A DNA stretch of 64,000 nucleotides from Archaeoglobaceae archaeon (GTDB taxonomy: Archaea; Halobacteriota; Archaeoglobi; Archaeoglobales; Archaeoglobaceae), in NCBI GenBank assembly GCA_015520485.1, contig WAPX01000035.1, forward strand, positions 1 to 64,000, read 5' to 3'. A model generated the notes under the pieces. The model was not told the origin of the DNA, did no database searches, and was given only the letters and a program-made list of their open reading frames with translations. This document shows, in pieces, positions 1 to 8,882 of this stretch. The position numbers and the translations under genes were made by a program. Position 1 is the stretch's first letter, and every line of letters begins with the position of its first letter.

Positions 1-1
1 C

Positions 2-316
2 GGATATATACTGGGAGTTGTTATTTCAGTATACTCTCCATATCTTGGAATCGAGAAACTGTTACTATTAATCCTCCCACACGGCATCTTCGAAATCCCC
101 GCCATTATTATAGCTGGAGCAGCAGGCTTTAAGATTCCCTACGAAATCGTTAGATATTTAGCGGGCAAGAAAGAACAACCGCTAACGAAGGAAGACGTAA
201 AAGAATATCTAACGCTTGCATTAATTTCGATAATTCTGATAGTAATAGCGGCGTGGATAGAAGCGAACGTAACGCTGAAGATAGCTAGGGCAATGCTTAA
301 GTCAAAAGGTATTTGA
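2..316 (+). CDS. SpoIIM/DUF95-family membrane protein, 3' part only
   Basis: The window opens inside this gene; only the last 104 residues are present. The segment 'LPHGIFEIPAIIIAGAAGF' is the signature of the stage II sporulation protein M (DUF95) family, polytopic membrane proteins of unknown function in archaea. It ends with another hydrophobic helix (about 'LALISIILIVIAAWI') and a short basic tail. A second, full-length family member lies at 53144-53791 and carries the near-identical 'LLPHGIIEIPAIL' segment, which supports the call. The upstream start lies outside the window. Function cannot be inferred beyond membrane location. Confidence 0.85.
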   Translation, partial: GYILGVVISVYSPYLGIEKLLLLILPHGIFEIPAIIIAGAAGFKIPYEIVRYLAGKKEQPLTKEDVKEYLTLALISIILIVIAAWIEANVTLKIARAMLKSKGI

Positions 317-338
317 AGACTTTAGAAGAGTAAAATTT

Positions 339-560
339 ATGGGAAAGGTTATAGAAGTCATATATGAGAACGGAGTATTTAAACCCGTAAAAAGGGCAAC
401 TTTACCGGAAAAGACACGGGGAAAGGTGATAATAGAAGAAAAGTTAATGGGTGATATTGAAGAGATATCCAAGAAAGTAGAGGAAGTTCTAAAAGAAACA
501 AAGATTGAAGGAGATCCTTTAGAAATTTTGCTCGAAATGAGGAAAAGACCATGGGATTGA
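339..560 (+). CDS. AF2212-like (DUF104) antitoxin
   Basis: A 73-residue protein starting 'MGKVIEVIYENGVFKPVK', the typical N-terminus of the AF2212-like/DUF104 family, small proteins encoded directly upstream of PIN-domain toxins in archaea. The N-terminal half is predicted beta-hairpin; the C-terminal half, rich in E and K, should be helical and bind the toxin. Its stop overlaps the start of the PIN gene by 10 nt, the usual arrangement for a VapBC-type pair. The toxin reading frame is broken (see next entry), so the antitoxin may now be an orphan unless the breaks are sequence errors. The family call is by recall of the N-terminal motif. Confidence 0.85.
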   Translation: MGKVIEVIYENGVFKPVKRATLPEKTRGKVIIEEKLMGDIEEISKKVEEVLKETKIEGDPLEILLEMRKRPWD

Positions 561-971
561 CGATCGACACAACCATTTTAGTTGATTTTTTCACGAAAAG
601 GTATGCTGAAAGATACGAGAAATCCAAAGCGTCGTTAAAGGAAGCTAAAGGTAACCAGTATACTGCCCAAAACTGATTTTAGCTGAAATTTCCGGCGTCC
701 TCGTTAGATACAATGTCAAATTGGCAGATCTCGGCTACGATTTTGTTCTTAAAAATTTTAATCTGATCAGGGAGGACGAAATATTCGACGTCGTCCTCGA
801 AATTTGTAAAAATACGGGATCGAGGGCTGTAGATGGATATTTCATAGCCACAGCAAAGCTAACGAACTCTATTCTAATAACGAACGATAGGGTTATGGTA
901 AAAACGCCAAGAAAGCTGGTATTGAGGCTTATTATCTCATCGAAGAGTTTAATGAGGCTGTAAACAGATGA
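551..971 (+). pseudogene. PIN-domain (VapC-like) toxin with two frameshifts
   Basis: The gene starts at ATG 551 with 'MGLTIDTTILVDFF' (first PIN aspartate) and stops early at 'AQN'. Near 650 the frame must shift to continue with 'VYCPKLILAEISGVLVRYN', and again near 902 to end with 'KNAKKAGIEAYYLIEEFN' and a TGA at 969-971. The middle part keeps the acidic PIN motifs 'AVDGYFIATA' and 'ILITNDRVM'. Both breaks are explained by one missing base in a short homopolymer (CC for CCC near 654; AAAAA for six A near 900). The full product would be about 140 residues, normal for a VapC ribonuclease. Either the toxin is truly inactivated or there are two homopolymer errors in the assembly. Confidence 0.8.
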
Positions 972-1058
972 GAGAATTACAACGGTGGAGAAAACAGACG
1001 AAGGTAGAAAGCAGATATACTGCTGGCTAACAGAGATAAGGAAAGAATGTTTTGAATC

Positions 1059-1407
1059 CTGAAAATAAAACTGATCCTTCTCCTGTCCATAGCAAGCTTT
1101 GCTTGTGTACTGATCGAGCTATACTGGTTTGTTTCATCTACAGATATAAACCGCCAGCACCGATTTCAGTCCCAGCTCCTACAGAGGTTTCCCTGAGACT
1201 ACATCAAATCCTGCACCAGTATCCAGCAGCTCGGGAGCTGTCACATGCAGCCCGGTTCATTTATTGATTAGCACGGTTTTAATTCTGATTGGATTATTTT
1301 TGCTGTATTGTATACGATCAATACCTTTTGCTATTTGCAGTACTCAGCGTAACTCTGTACTTTACTGTCTGCAGAATGTAAACAGCAAAACGTTAAATAG
1401 TCCTTAA
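1059..1407 (+). pseudogene. Possible decayed secreted/surface protein fragment
   Basis: The 450 nt between the PIN gene and leuC hold no intact gene. One frame (1059-1196) encodes a signal-peptide-like stretch, 'KIKLILLLSIASFACVLIEL', without a good start codon. The next frame (1150-1407) encodes a Pro/Ser/Thr-rich linker, 'PETTSNPAPVSSSSG', followed by a strongly hydrophobic helix, 'HLLISTVLILIGLFLLYCI'. The order signal peptide, PST linker, transmembrane anchor is that of a small cell-surface protein, joined here by a +1 shift. It could be a relic, a frameshifted real gene or chance. Codon quality after the second helix is poor. Confidence 0.3.
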
Positions 1408-1421
1408 CTTTTCCGGCACTT

Positions 1422-2684
1422 ATGGAGTTCTCCCGCGGAAAGACTATCGCCGAAAAGATTCTCTCAATCGCATCAGGAAAAGACGTTAAAGCTGGCGATT
1501 TCGTGCTCGCAGAGATAGATAGGGCGATGGTACATGACATAACAGCTCCTCTCGCAATAAAGGCCCTCGAAAGGATTACCGGAAACAGGAGGGTAAAATG
1601 CCCGGAAAGAGTTGTAATGGCATTCGACCATCAGGTTCCGGCAGACAGCGTTAACGCTGCTGAAACCCACAAAATGCTCAGACGTTTTGCTGACGAAAAC
1701 GGCATCCTGAACTACGACGTCAGGGAGGGTATAGCCCACCAGATTATGGTTGAAAAAGGACATGCCTTACCCGGACAGCTGATAGTGGGAGCTGACAGCC
1801 ACACGTGCATGTACGGAGCTCTGAACTGCTTCTCAACTGGAATAGGATCAACCGACATGGGATTCGTTTTTGCGACCATGAAGCTCTGGTTTAAAGTCCC
1901 TGAGACGATATACTTCGAGGTAAGTGGAAAGCTCGACAGGTACGTGTGTGGTAAGGATGTCATACTCAAACTCATAGGCATGGTCGGAGCTGACGGAGCA
2001 AACTACAAAGCGTGCGTTTACGGTGGGAAAACTGTAAGAAAAATGGGGATGAGCGACAGACTCACGATGTGCAACATGGCAATAGAAATGGGCGGTAAGG
2101 CTGGAATTGTCGAATTCGACTCCGTTACGGAAAGATACCTGAAGGAAATAGGAGTCGAGGAGTACAGCCCCGTTCAGATGGACGAAGATGCGAAGTACGA
2201 TAGAGTCGAACTTGACGTAACGGGAATGGAACCACAGGTGGCCAAGCCTCACAGAGTTGACAACGTTTGTGGCGTTTCCGAAGTCGAAGGGACGAAAGTC
2301 AATCAAGTCTTCATAGGTTCATGCACCAACGGCAGGTACGAGGATCTGAAGGTGGCTGCTGAGCTGCTTGAAGGTGAGAGCGTTGCGAGAGGCGTCAGGC
2401 TGATAGTCATACCTGCTTCGAGGAGCATATACAGGAAAGCTTTAAAGGATGGGCTGATCGACGTTTTCGTCGATGCAGGAGCTCTCGTCGAATTCCCCTG
2501 CTGCGGTCCGTGCATGGGCGGCAGTTTTGGCCTCATAGCGAGTGGAGAGGTGAGCGTTTCAACGTCAAACAGAAACTTTATAGGAAGACAGGGAAGCCCG
2601 GAAGGGTTGATATACCTAGTTTCGCCAGCCACAGCCGCTGCAACGGCAATATATGGAGAGATAACAGATCCGAGAAAGATTTGA
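1422..2684 (+). CDS. leuC: 3-isopropylmalate dehydratase large subunit (LeuC/HacA family)
   Basis: A 420-residue aconitase-superfamily subunit, the usual length for archaeal LeuC. The conserved 'FDHQVPADS' (about 69-76) and '[12 protein letters not shown]' (123-134) are present. The three [4Fe-4S] ligands are C301 ('GSCTNGR') and C361/C364 ('PCCGPCMGG'). With the small subunit it isomerises 2- to 3-isopropylmalate in leucine synthesis; members of this archaeal group may also act on homocitrate or methyl-malate-type substrates, which sequence alone cannot settle. The small subunit candidate lies at 11773-12270 and the dehydrogenase partner at 57823-58824. The gene is a single transcription unit on the plus strand with the start at the first ATG. 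Confidence 0.9.
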   Translation: MEFSRGKTIAEKILSIASGKDVKAGDFVLAEIDRAMVHDITAPLAIKALERITGNRRVKCPERVVMAFDHQVPADSVNAAETHKMLRRFADENGILNYDVREGIAHQIMVEKGHALPGQLIVGADSHTCMYGALNCFSTGIGSTDMGFVFATMKLWFKVPETIYFEVSGKLDRYVCGKDVILKLIGMVGADGANYKACVYGGKTVRKMGMSDRLTMCNMAIEMGGKAGIVEFDSVTERYLKEIGVEEYSPVQMDEDAKYDRVELDVTGMEPQVAKPHRVDNVCGVSEVEGTKVNQVFIGSCTNGRYEDLKVAAELLEGESVARGVRLIVIPASRSIYRKALKDGLIDVFVDAGALVEFPCCGPCMGGSFGLIASGEVSVSTSNRNFIGRQGSPEGLIYLVSPATAAATAIYGEITDPRKI

Positions 2685-2903
2685 CGGGCAATGCTGAACT
2701 CGACAAAAGTATTCGAAGAACTGGAATAACTCGGCGTCATGATAAGATAAAAACAGTATACGAAGCTTTTGAGTCTACATTATGTTAATGTTTATAAGGA
2801 AGTGGAAATAAAAGAGCGTTTCCAGCCTCTCTCAGTTTTTCGAAGGTTGTCTTTTTGGGTTTCTGAGGTTGTAAACAACCCTTAGCGCCTCATCTAAGAA
2901 GTG

Positions 2904-2976
2904 GGCCCGGAGGGATTCGAACCCCCGACCGTCCGGTTATGAGCCGGACGCTCTAACCTGGCTAAGCTACGGGCCC
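2904..2976 (-). tRNA. tRNA with CAU anticodon (elongator Met, possibly Ile2)
   Basis: On the minus strand the sequence folds as a full cloverleaf. The acceptor stem is GGGCCCG/CGGGCCC, the D-arm begins GCTTAGCC, the anticodon stem TCCGG/CCGGA encloses loop CTCATAA, and the T-arm is GGGGGTTCGAATCCCTC. The anticodon is CAT. It lacks the typical AGC start of the archaeal initiator, so it should be elongator tRNA-Met or the Ile2 tRNA that carries agmatidine; these are hard to separate by eye. No intron is seen and CCA is not encoded. Ends may be off by one or two bases. TmcA, which acetylates C34 of elongator tRNA-Met, is encoded at 18291-20642. Confidence 0.93.
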
Positions 2977-3081
2977 TTGCAGAGATTTTTATAGACCTGA
3001 ATTTAAAATTTGTGGATAACCAGAATTGTAGATGAACACCAAAAGCCAATCAATTTATATCCAGAGGATAGCTGAAAAAAT

Positions 3082-4008
3082 ATGGACAGAATCTCTGAAC
3101 TGACAGAGCAGATTGTGGAGAGGTTTAAAACTTCAGGCTACGACGTAAATTCAAAGGAAATTTACAAACGTCTCAAGCTTTTGATTGACGAATTCAAGGT
3201 TCCCGAAGGTGAAGCTGTAAGAACTGTGACGAACTACCTGATGAAAGAGCTTGACGTGCCAAGAGAGCAGCTCGTCGCTGTGGAAAGCCCGCTTACCAAA
3301 ATAGCTGAGATAAAAACACCGGGAGAGTGGATCAGCCTCAAAGCCAGAGTTGTCCAGCTCTGGGACTCCTCAAGCCCGAACGTTTCTCAGGTTGGTTTAA
3401 TCGGGGACGAAACTGGCATAATCAAGTTCGTCGTCTGGTCCAAGGCTAACAAGCCCCCGGTCGAGGAGGGAAAGTGCTACCTCTTCGCAAACGTTGTAAC
3501 CGACAGTTTTGGAGGAAGAATGCAGGTGAACGTTAACAGAAACAGCAGAATAGAGGAGCTGGACGAGGACATACAGCTACCCCCGAGAGAACTGGAAGTG
3601 GTTGGAGCTTTGATTGCAATTCAGCAAAACAGCGGACTTATAAGAAGGTGCAGGATCTGCAACAGAGTTTTAACAAAGGACGTCTGCCCAATTCACGGGA
3701 AAACGGAGGCTTACGACGATCTGAGAATTAAGGGAGTTGTTGACGACGGAGAAAACTACTACGAGGTCATACTCAACGAGGAAAACGTGAGGGAGCTGAC
3801 CGGAATAGGAATTGAGGAGGCAAAAGCAATAGCAATGGAGAATCTGGACAGAAATTCGGTTCTCTCAGAGCTGAAAAGCAGGCTCCTTGGAAGGTACTAC
3901 AGACTCAAAGGCAACAGAGGAGAGAGGTACCTGATCGTCAACGACATCGAATTCCTGAACATGGACCTCGAAAAAGAAGCTGGTAGTCTGCTGGGGAGGT
4001 TTGAATGA
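3082..4008 (+). CDS. Replication protein A (single-stranded DNA-binding, OB fold + zinc finger)
   Basis: A 308-residue archaeal RPA homologue. Residues 1-65 form a helical region, about 72-160 an OB fold ('KTPGEWISLKARVVQLWD' start), and 190-205 a zinc finger of the form C-x2-C-x8-C-x2-H ('CRICN...CPIH'). A second nucleic-acid-binding region follows. It should coat single-stranded DNA in replication and repair. A TATA-like TTTATAT lies near 3054, about 27 nt before ATG 3082, suggesting a leaderless message. The next gene overlaps by 4 nt (ATGA) and encodes the RPA-associated protein, so the two are co-translated. Confidence 0.9.
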   Translation: MDRISELTEQIVERFKTSGYDVNSKEIYKRLKLLIDEFKVPEGEAVRTVTNYLMKELDVPREQLVAVESPLTKIAEIKTPGEWISLKARVVQLWDSSSPNVSQVGLIGDETGIIKFVVWSKANKPPVEEGKCYLFANVVTDSFGGRMQVNVNRNSRIEELDEDIQLPPRELEVVGALIAIQQNSGLIRRCRICNRVLTKDVCPIHGKTEAYDDLRIKGVVDDGENYYEVILNEENVRELTGIGIEEAKAIAMENLDRNSVLSELKSRLLGRYYRLKGNRGERYLIVNDIEFLNMDLEKEAGSLLGRFE

Positions 4009-4748
4009 TGAATGAGCAGAGCAGAAGCTTTAGAAGAGCTGTAGCAAGGAGAGTTTTTGCTTTTGAGCTGAACGAGGCAACGCACAGGCTGGAGAGCGGT
4101 GACAAAACTATACAGGTTTTGCTTCCGACGGGAGAAGCCTGCAGCAGAATCTTTTTCGTGGGAGTTCTGCTCGACAGAGAGGAGACGAGACCGGATTCAG
4201 ACTTCTGGAGGGTTAGAATTAGCGACCCCACTGGAGTGCTCAGAGGTTTCGTCGGCAGGTTTCAGCCAGACGCTCTGGAAAGTTTGCTGAAGATTGAGCC
4301 TCCCGAAATAGTGGCTGTCGTGTCCAAGATAAGGCTTTTCGAAGGGGAAAGAGGGACTCTAATAACTCTGAGACCTGAAAACATAGTTCCTGTTGAAAGA
4401 GAGGTAAGGGACTACTGGGTCGTTGAGACGGCTAAGCGCACACTTGACAGAATAGAGAACATGAGGCGTGGTGGCGAGGAGCTGGTTGAACTGGCCTGGC
4501 AGGTTTACAATCCGGATCTCGACTCCTATGAGGAAAGGGTTAAGGAGGCCGTAAAAACGATACTCGACCAGCACTCCGCTATTGAGGCTGCCAGAAAAGA
4601 GATTGAAGAGGAAGAAGAGGAGCAGGAAGGAGAAGAAGAAAAGGAATTTGAAGCCGAAGAACCCGGAGAGGAACTGGAAATTCCAGACCTCGAAGATCTG
4701 GAGTTTGAAGAGGAGGAGTGGGATTTATCGGACATATTAGGAGAGTAG
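4005..4748 (+). CDS. RPA-associated protein (COG3390 type)
   Basis: A 247-residue partner of the preceding RPA; the start overlaps its stop by 4 nt. Residues about 35-130 look like an OB fold ('TIQVLLPTGEACSRIFFVG', then 'DPTGVLRGFVGRFQP'). A helical segment follows, and the C-terminal 50 residues are almost all E and D, ending 'EEEEWDLSDILGE'. Such an acidic tail is common in single-strand-binding partners that recruit other proteins or mimic DNA. Archaeal genomes repeatedly pair this gene with RPA. The tail is longer than I would expect, but the family is variable there. Confidence 0.88.
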   Translation: MMNEQSRSFRRAVARRVFAFELNEATHRLESGDKTIQVLLPTGEACSRIFFVGVLLDREETRPDSDFWRVRISDPTGVLRGFVGRFQPDALESLLKIEPPEIVAVVSKIRLFEGERGTLITLRPENIVPVEREVRDYWVVETAKRTLDRIENMRRGGEELVELAWQVYNPDLDSYEERVKEAVKTILDQHSAIEAARKEIEEEEEEQEGEEEKEFEAEEPGEELEIPDLEDLEFEEEEWDLSDILGE

Positions 4749-4784
4749 CGTTATGGAATAACGTTACGATAAAAAGGTGAAAAC

Positions 4785-5918
4785 ATGCAGGAGGCTGCGA
4801 GGGTCAGGGACATTTCAACGTCCCTGATAAGAAGGATGTTCGAGGTTGTTGTTGAAGCCAAGAAGAGGGGAGTAGACGTAATCAATCTCGGTATCGGAGA
4901 ACCTGACTTTGATACCGACGAGAGAATAATCGAGCTCGCCTGCAAAGCTAAAAAAGAAGGCTACACGCACTACACCTCAAACCTCGGAATAGAAGAGCTG
5001 AGGGAAGCTATAGCGGAAAGATACGGTGTAGAGGCCAATGAAGTTATGATTACTGCTGGAGGAAGCGAGGCTTTGATGAACGCATCCCTTTCTTTTGTGG
5101 AGAGGGGAAGTAAGGTCGTAATACCGTCCCCGAACTTTCTCTCCTATTTCGTCTACGCAAAGCTGTGCGAGGCAAAAACCGTTCAGGTGCTAACGCATCC
5201 GGATTTCAGCCTCAGCGTTAAAGATATCGGCGAGGCGGTGGATGAGAACACGTCGCTTCTGTTTCTTAACTATCCGAACAACCCCACGGGAGCTGTGGAG
5301 GATTCCAGAAAGCTGAAAGAGGTCGTGGAGATAGCTGAAGATTCGGGAGCACTTGTCGTAAGCGATGAAATATACGACTGCATCTACTACGACAGAAAAC
5401 CCGCAAATCTCGTAAACCACGAAAACGTTGTGGTCGTTAACGGTTTCTCGAAATCCCTCGCCATGACGGGGTGGAGAGTGGGCTTCGTAATAGCGAGAAA
5501 AGAGCTGATAAATTCGATGCTCAAGGTTCATCAGGTAAATGGAGTCTGTGCACCGAGTTTTGCCCAGAAAGCCGTGGCTGATGCTTTTGCAGAGGGTATT
5601 TTTGACGATGTTACCGAAAAAATGAGGAGTGCTTTCAGAGAGAGGAGGGACTACATCTACCCGGCTCTCAAAAAACTCGGATTTGAAGTCGTGAAACCGG
5701 AAGGGGCTTTCTACGTTTTCCCGAGAATTCCCGAAAACGTTGACCTAAACTGCGTCGATTTTACAGAAAGGCTCGTCATGAAGGGCGTTGCTGTAACTCC
5801 CGGAGTGGCCTTTGGCGATGGAAACGAGAGGTACATCAGGATTTCCTATGCGGCATCTCTTGACTCTCTAAAGCGGGCAGTGGAGAGAATGAAGGAATTT
5901 TTAGAAGAGTTTTCCTGA
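4785..5918 (+). CDS. Class I/II PLP aminotransferase (aspartate/aromatic type)
   Basis: A 377-residue fold-type I aminotransferase. Clear family marks are 'LGIGEPDFDTDE' at the N-terminus, 'NYPNNPTGA' (PLP-side asparagine), 'SDEIYDCIYYD', and the Schiff-base lysine in 'GFSKSLAMTGWRVGF'. The C-terminal arginine that holds the substrate carboxylate is in 'RYIRISYAAS'. It moves amino groups between 2-oxoglutarate and aspartate or aromatic amino acids; the exact substrate is not readable. A ribosome-binding site AGGTGA lies 5 nt before ATG 4785. The gene sits alone between the RPA pair and the inositol-phosphate gene. Confidence 0.88.
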   Translation: MQEAARVRDISTSLIRRMFEVVVEAKKRGVDVINLGIGEPDFDTDERIIELACKAKKEGYTHYTSNLGIEELREAIAERYGVEANEVMITAGGSEALMNASLSFVERGSKVVIPSPNFLSYFVYAKLCEAKTVQVLTHPDFSLSVKDIGEAVDENTSLLFLNYPNNPTGAVEDSRKLKEVVEIAEDSGALVVSDEIYDCIYYDRKPANLVNHENVVVVNGFSKSLAMTGWRVGFVIARKELINSMLKVHQVNGVCAPSFAQKAVADAFAEGIFDDVTEKMRSAFRERRDYIYPALKKLGFEVVKPEGAFYVFPRIPENVDLNCVDFTERLVMKGVAVTPGVAFGDGNERYIRISYAASLDSLKRAVERMKEFLEEFS

Positions 5919-5941
5919 CTTTTGATTTTTGATTTTTTTAC
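5919..5941 (+). terminator. T-rich stretch after the aminotransferase
   Basis: Directly after the stop at 5916-5918 comes a run of T tracts separated by GA (TTTTGATTTTTGATTTTTTT). Oligo-T tracts of this kind are typical intrinsic termination signals in archaea. No hairpin is needed and none is evident. Confidence 0.5.
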
Positions 5942-6057
5942 CGTTTAAAGTTGCATATTTTCCGTAATTGTTCGCAACTGTCAGCTTTTATTAACCTTAA
6001 AACCCGTATGTTACAGGCACAGAAAACGCAAAAAACAAACAGGTGGTGTCAGAAATC

Positions 6058-7353
6058 ATGAAAGCCGTAATCCTCGCTTCCGGGCAGGGGTCGAGAATGG
6101 GATACAGGTCAAAACCTCTGCTTAAAGTTGCCGGAAGGAGGATTGTAGACAGGACGATTATCCTGTTAAAACCACACGTTGACGAGTTCGTGTTCGTCGT
6201 CAGAAGCGATAACAGGGAAATTGAGGATTACTTAGAAAAAAACTGGAAGGGAAAGGTGAAATACAGAGTGGTGAAGAATCCCGTACCCGAAAGGGGAAAC
6301 GGATACACTTTTTTGCTCGCTTCTGAGGCTGTGGGAAAAGAGCGCTTTATTCTGACAATGGGCGACCATGTTTACTCAAAGGAGTTTGTGGAAAAAGCCG
6401 TTAAAATGAGGGGGCTGATCGGAGATTTCAGACCCAGATACATAGACGTTGATGAGGCTACGAAGGTCAGGGTTAAGGACGGTAGAGTTTACGACATCGG
6501 TAAAAAGCTCAAAGACTTCGATTGCGTTGATACCGGATTTTTTGTCCTCGACTACAGGGCTTTCGAGGCGGCTGAGAGGGTTGCTGAAAGAAAAGAAGTC
6601 GTGGAACTTTCGGATGTGATAAGAGAGCTGAAGCCCGAAGTCAGTGAGGTATCCGGGGAGTTCTGGATGGACGTTGACACACCTGAAGAACTGAAGAGGG
6701 CAAAAAAACTGCTTATCAGGCTGAGCGTGAAGGGGAGGGGAGATGGCTTTATTTCGAGACACCTGAACAGGAAAATTTCGACGAGAATTTCCGAGCTCCT
6801 CGTTGACCACCTGACACCGGATCAGGCAACGCTTCTTGCGTTTTTCGTCGGGATCGCTTCAGCCCTTCTCGTGTTCCGAAACCTCGCAGTTGCGGGAATT
6901 GTGTACCAGCTAAGCTCGGTACTCGACGGAATAGACGGGGAAATTGCGAGAGCCTCACTCAGAACCTCGAAATTTGGAGAGTGGATGGACTCAGTACTGG
7001 ACAGGTATGTGGACTTCTCGTTTTTGCTTGCAGTTGCTGTGCGGTATTTCAGCTTCTACCAGAAATACGGGCTTGGGGAAAAGGGGATGGTTGCGCTTGT
7101 GATGTTTGCCCTGATGGGGTGCGTGATGGTGAGCTACTCGACTGAGAAGTTCAAAGCTTCTTACAGAAAAAGCGCCTACGAGTGCATAAACGTTTTGAAC
7201 TGCATTCCGGGAAAGAGGGATGAAAGAATTTTCGTGGAAATGATTCTGTGCCTTCTCAACCTGCCCGTACTGCTGTTAGCGGTTATAGCTATGCTGGGTA
7301 ATGCGAGAGTTGCCGCAACCATAGTTGCCGTCAGGGCGTGGGACGTCAGGTAG
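6058..7353 (+). CDS. Bifunctional inositol-1-P cytidylyltransferase / di-myo-inositol-phosphate-phosphate synthase
   Basis: Residues 1 to about 225 form a nucleotidyltransferase domain ('MKAVILASGQGSRMG', then 'KPLLKVAGRRI'). The rest is a membrane CDP-alcohol phosphotransferase with the D-x2-DG-x2-AR-x8-G-x3-D-x3-D signature ('DGIDGEIARAS', 'FGEWMDSVLDRYVD') and several hydrophobic helices. This fusion makes CDP-inositol and then di-myo-inositol-phosphate-phosphate, the precursor of the heat-induced solute DIP in Archaeoglobus and other hyperthermophiles. Two in-frame GTG codons occur 12-15 nt upstream, but ATG 6058 is preceded by AGGTGG at 6041-6046 and matches the natural start of the first domain. 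The gene stands alone. Confidence 0.9.
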   Translation: MKAVILASGQGSRMGYRSKPLLKVAGRRIVDRTIILLKPHVDEFVFVVRSDNREIEDYLEKNWKGKVKYRVVKNPVPERGNGYTFLLASEAVGKERFILTMGDHVYSKEFVEKAVKMRGLIGDFRPRYIDVDEATKVRVKDGRVYDIGKKLKDFDCVDTGFFVLDYRAFEAAERVAERKEVVELSDVIRELKPEVSEVSGEFWMDVDTPEELKRAKKLLIRLSVKGRGDGFISRHLNRKISTRISELLVDHLTPDQATLLAFFVGIASALLVFRNLAVAGIVYQLSSVLDGIDGEIARASLRTSKFGEWMDSVLDRYVDFSFLLAVAVRYFSFYQKYGLGEKGMVALVMFALMGCVMVSYSTEKFKASYRKSAYECINVLNCIPGKRDERIFVEMILCLLNLPVLLLAVIAMLGNARVAATIVAVRAWDVR

Positions 7354-7541
7354 TTTTTACTTATTTATTTATAAGTATTTAAATTTTAATTAAATTTTGA
7401 TGAACTGCATTTTGCGCAGAATACTGGTCTGTAGTCTCAGCGCGCACAGCACTAAAAATTACGGCAACAGTACTGGAAAACACTGAAAATTCTCAAAAAA
7501 GCTTAAAAAAAATTTAATACCTCGAAAATTCATTGAAGTTT

Positions 7542-8360
7542 ATGTGCTTCAAAAAAGTGATGATGGCCATAGACTTCTCGGAATGCTCGCTATCAATGCT
7601 CAAATGCATCGACGAGCTCGAAAAAGCCGGACTGGAGGAGATCGTTTTTATCAGGGTTATAAACATCGCAAAATTCGGAGCAGTTGCTGGATTTGACATA
7701 GATGCGTGGGTGGAAGCTCAGGAAGAGGAAACCGTAGAAAAGCTCGAGGAGCTGGTAAAAAAAGTTGAAAAATACGGAGTAAAGGCAAAATTCGTGTACC
7801 CCATTCCAGCGGGAGATCCCGTGGTCGAAATAGTGGAGGCGGCAAAGAGGGAAAACGTGTCTTCAATAATGGTGGCTTCGAGGGGTAAGAGCAGGTTAAA
7901 GGAGATACTTCTGGGCAGTGTCAGCGAGGGCGTGATAAGAAAAGCCGAAACTCCAGTTCTTCTGATAAAGGAAAAGTACTCGGGAAAGCTGTTTAAAAAA
8001 ATACTTTACGCTCACGACCTCTCCGAGCACTCGTCCAGAGCAATAGACTGCGTAAAGAGTGCCGCTATTGCCGGAGGGAGAGATGTTGTACTGCTGCACG
8101 TGCTGGAGGAGCAGGATGAAGAAAAACTGAAAGTGCTCGAAGACGTGGAGAGAGAACTGAGGAGTGCGGACATAGACGTTAAGGTGCTCGTGAAGAAAGG
8201 GGTGCCCCACAAGGTAATACTGAAGACGGCAGAGGAGGAGGAAGTCACTATGATAGTCATGGCGTCGAGAGGTCTCGGCTTCATAGAGGGTTTACTCCTC
8301 GGCAGCACCACGGATGTTGTGACGAGGAGGTCAAAGGTTCCGGTTCTCGTACACAAGTAA
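7542..8360 (+). CDS. Tandem universal stress protein (two Usp domains)
   Basis: About 272 residues forming two UspA folds in a row. Each half starts with a beta strand and short acidic turn ('MMAIDFSE', 'ILYAHDLSE') and ends with the ATP-binding motif G-x2-G-x9-G-[ST]: 'RGKSRLKEILLGSVSE' and 'RGLGFIEGLLLGSTTD'. Tandem Usp proteins bind ATP and accumulate in starvation or stress; the precise role is unknown. ATG 7542 is chosen; a TTG at 7533 is also in frame. An AT-rich promoter region lies just upstream. The gene is followed closely by the Brix gene in the same direction. Confidence 0.88.
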   Translation: MCFKKVMMAIDFSECSLSMLKCIDELEKAGLEEIVFIRVINIAKFGAVAGFDIDAWVEAQEEETVEKLEELVKKVEKYGVKAKFVYPIPAGDPVVEIVEAAKRENVSSIMVASRGKSRLKEILLGSVSEGVIRKAETPVLLIKEKYSGKLFKKILYAHDLSEHSSRAIDCVKSAAIAGGRDVVLLHVLEEQDEEKLKVLEDVERELRSADIDVKVLVKKGVPHKVILKTAEEEEVTMIVMASRGLGFIEGLLLGSTTDVVTRRSKVPVLVHK

Positions 8361-8402
8361 CCGTGCGTTCTTTGAAGTTGAGTAATTGAGGTAAAAAGAA
8401 TC

Positions 8403-8882
8403 ATGATACTGACCACGTCAAGAAAACCCGGAAGAAAAACGAGGAGACTTGCCAAGGTTCTGGCGAGGTTTTTTAACTGGTACTACGTGCAGAGAGGGAA
8501 GTCACCCATAAGCGAGTTCGGAAGCTCTTTTGCCATCATTCAGGAAATAAAAGGAAATCCGGCAATCCTGAAGATATACGATAAAAAGGAAGTTTTTTCC
8601 ATGATTTTCAACGCCGGAGAAATAAACAAGGTAAAAATGGGAAGAGAAACGCCGGTTTTCTTCGGTAAACTGCCCTTTGACGTTTCCTGTCTGAGGTACT
8701 TCAACTCCCTCAGCGCGAGTGAGAAGTTTTCAAAAAAGGTGGCTGCATCCATTTCGAGCCCCAAGTGCGTTTTCGTCAGGAGAAAAGAGAGGTTAATTTT
8801 TGAACTCAGGTACGATGATAAACTCGTAGCGAGGTTGATAACCAATGAGAGGCGGATTCAGTGTAAAACTAAGGCTAAATGA
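8403..8882 (+). CDS. Archaeal Brix-domain ribosome-biogenesis protein
   Basis: A 159-residue single Brix domain protein. The start 'MILTTSRKPGRKTRRLAKVL' is the family hallmark shared with eukaryotic Imp4 and Brx1, which bind rRNA during ribosome assembly. Archaeal versions consist of the domain alone, as here. The 3' end overlaps the Pcc1 gene by 38 nt and the prefoldin gene follows, forming a compact cluster for RNA and protein maturation. The start ATG 8403 puts the conserved motif at the very N-terminus. Confidence 0.88.
   Translation: MILTTSRKPGRKTRRLAKVLARFFNWYYVQRGKSPISEFGSSFAIIQEIKGNPAILKIYDKKEVFSMIFNAGEINKVKMGRETPVFFGKLPFDVSCLRYFNSLSASEKFSKKVAASISSPKCVFVRRKERLIFELRYDDKLVARLITNERRIQCKTKAK

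Noticed and set aside
1052-1267. 71-residue frame in the gap before leuC
   Set aside because: The composition is not protein-like; neighbouring frames read better as a signal peptide and PST linker.
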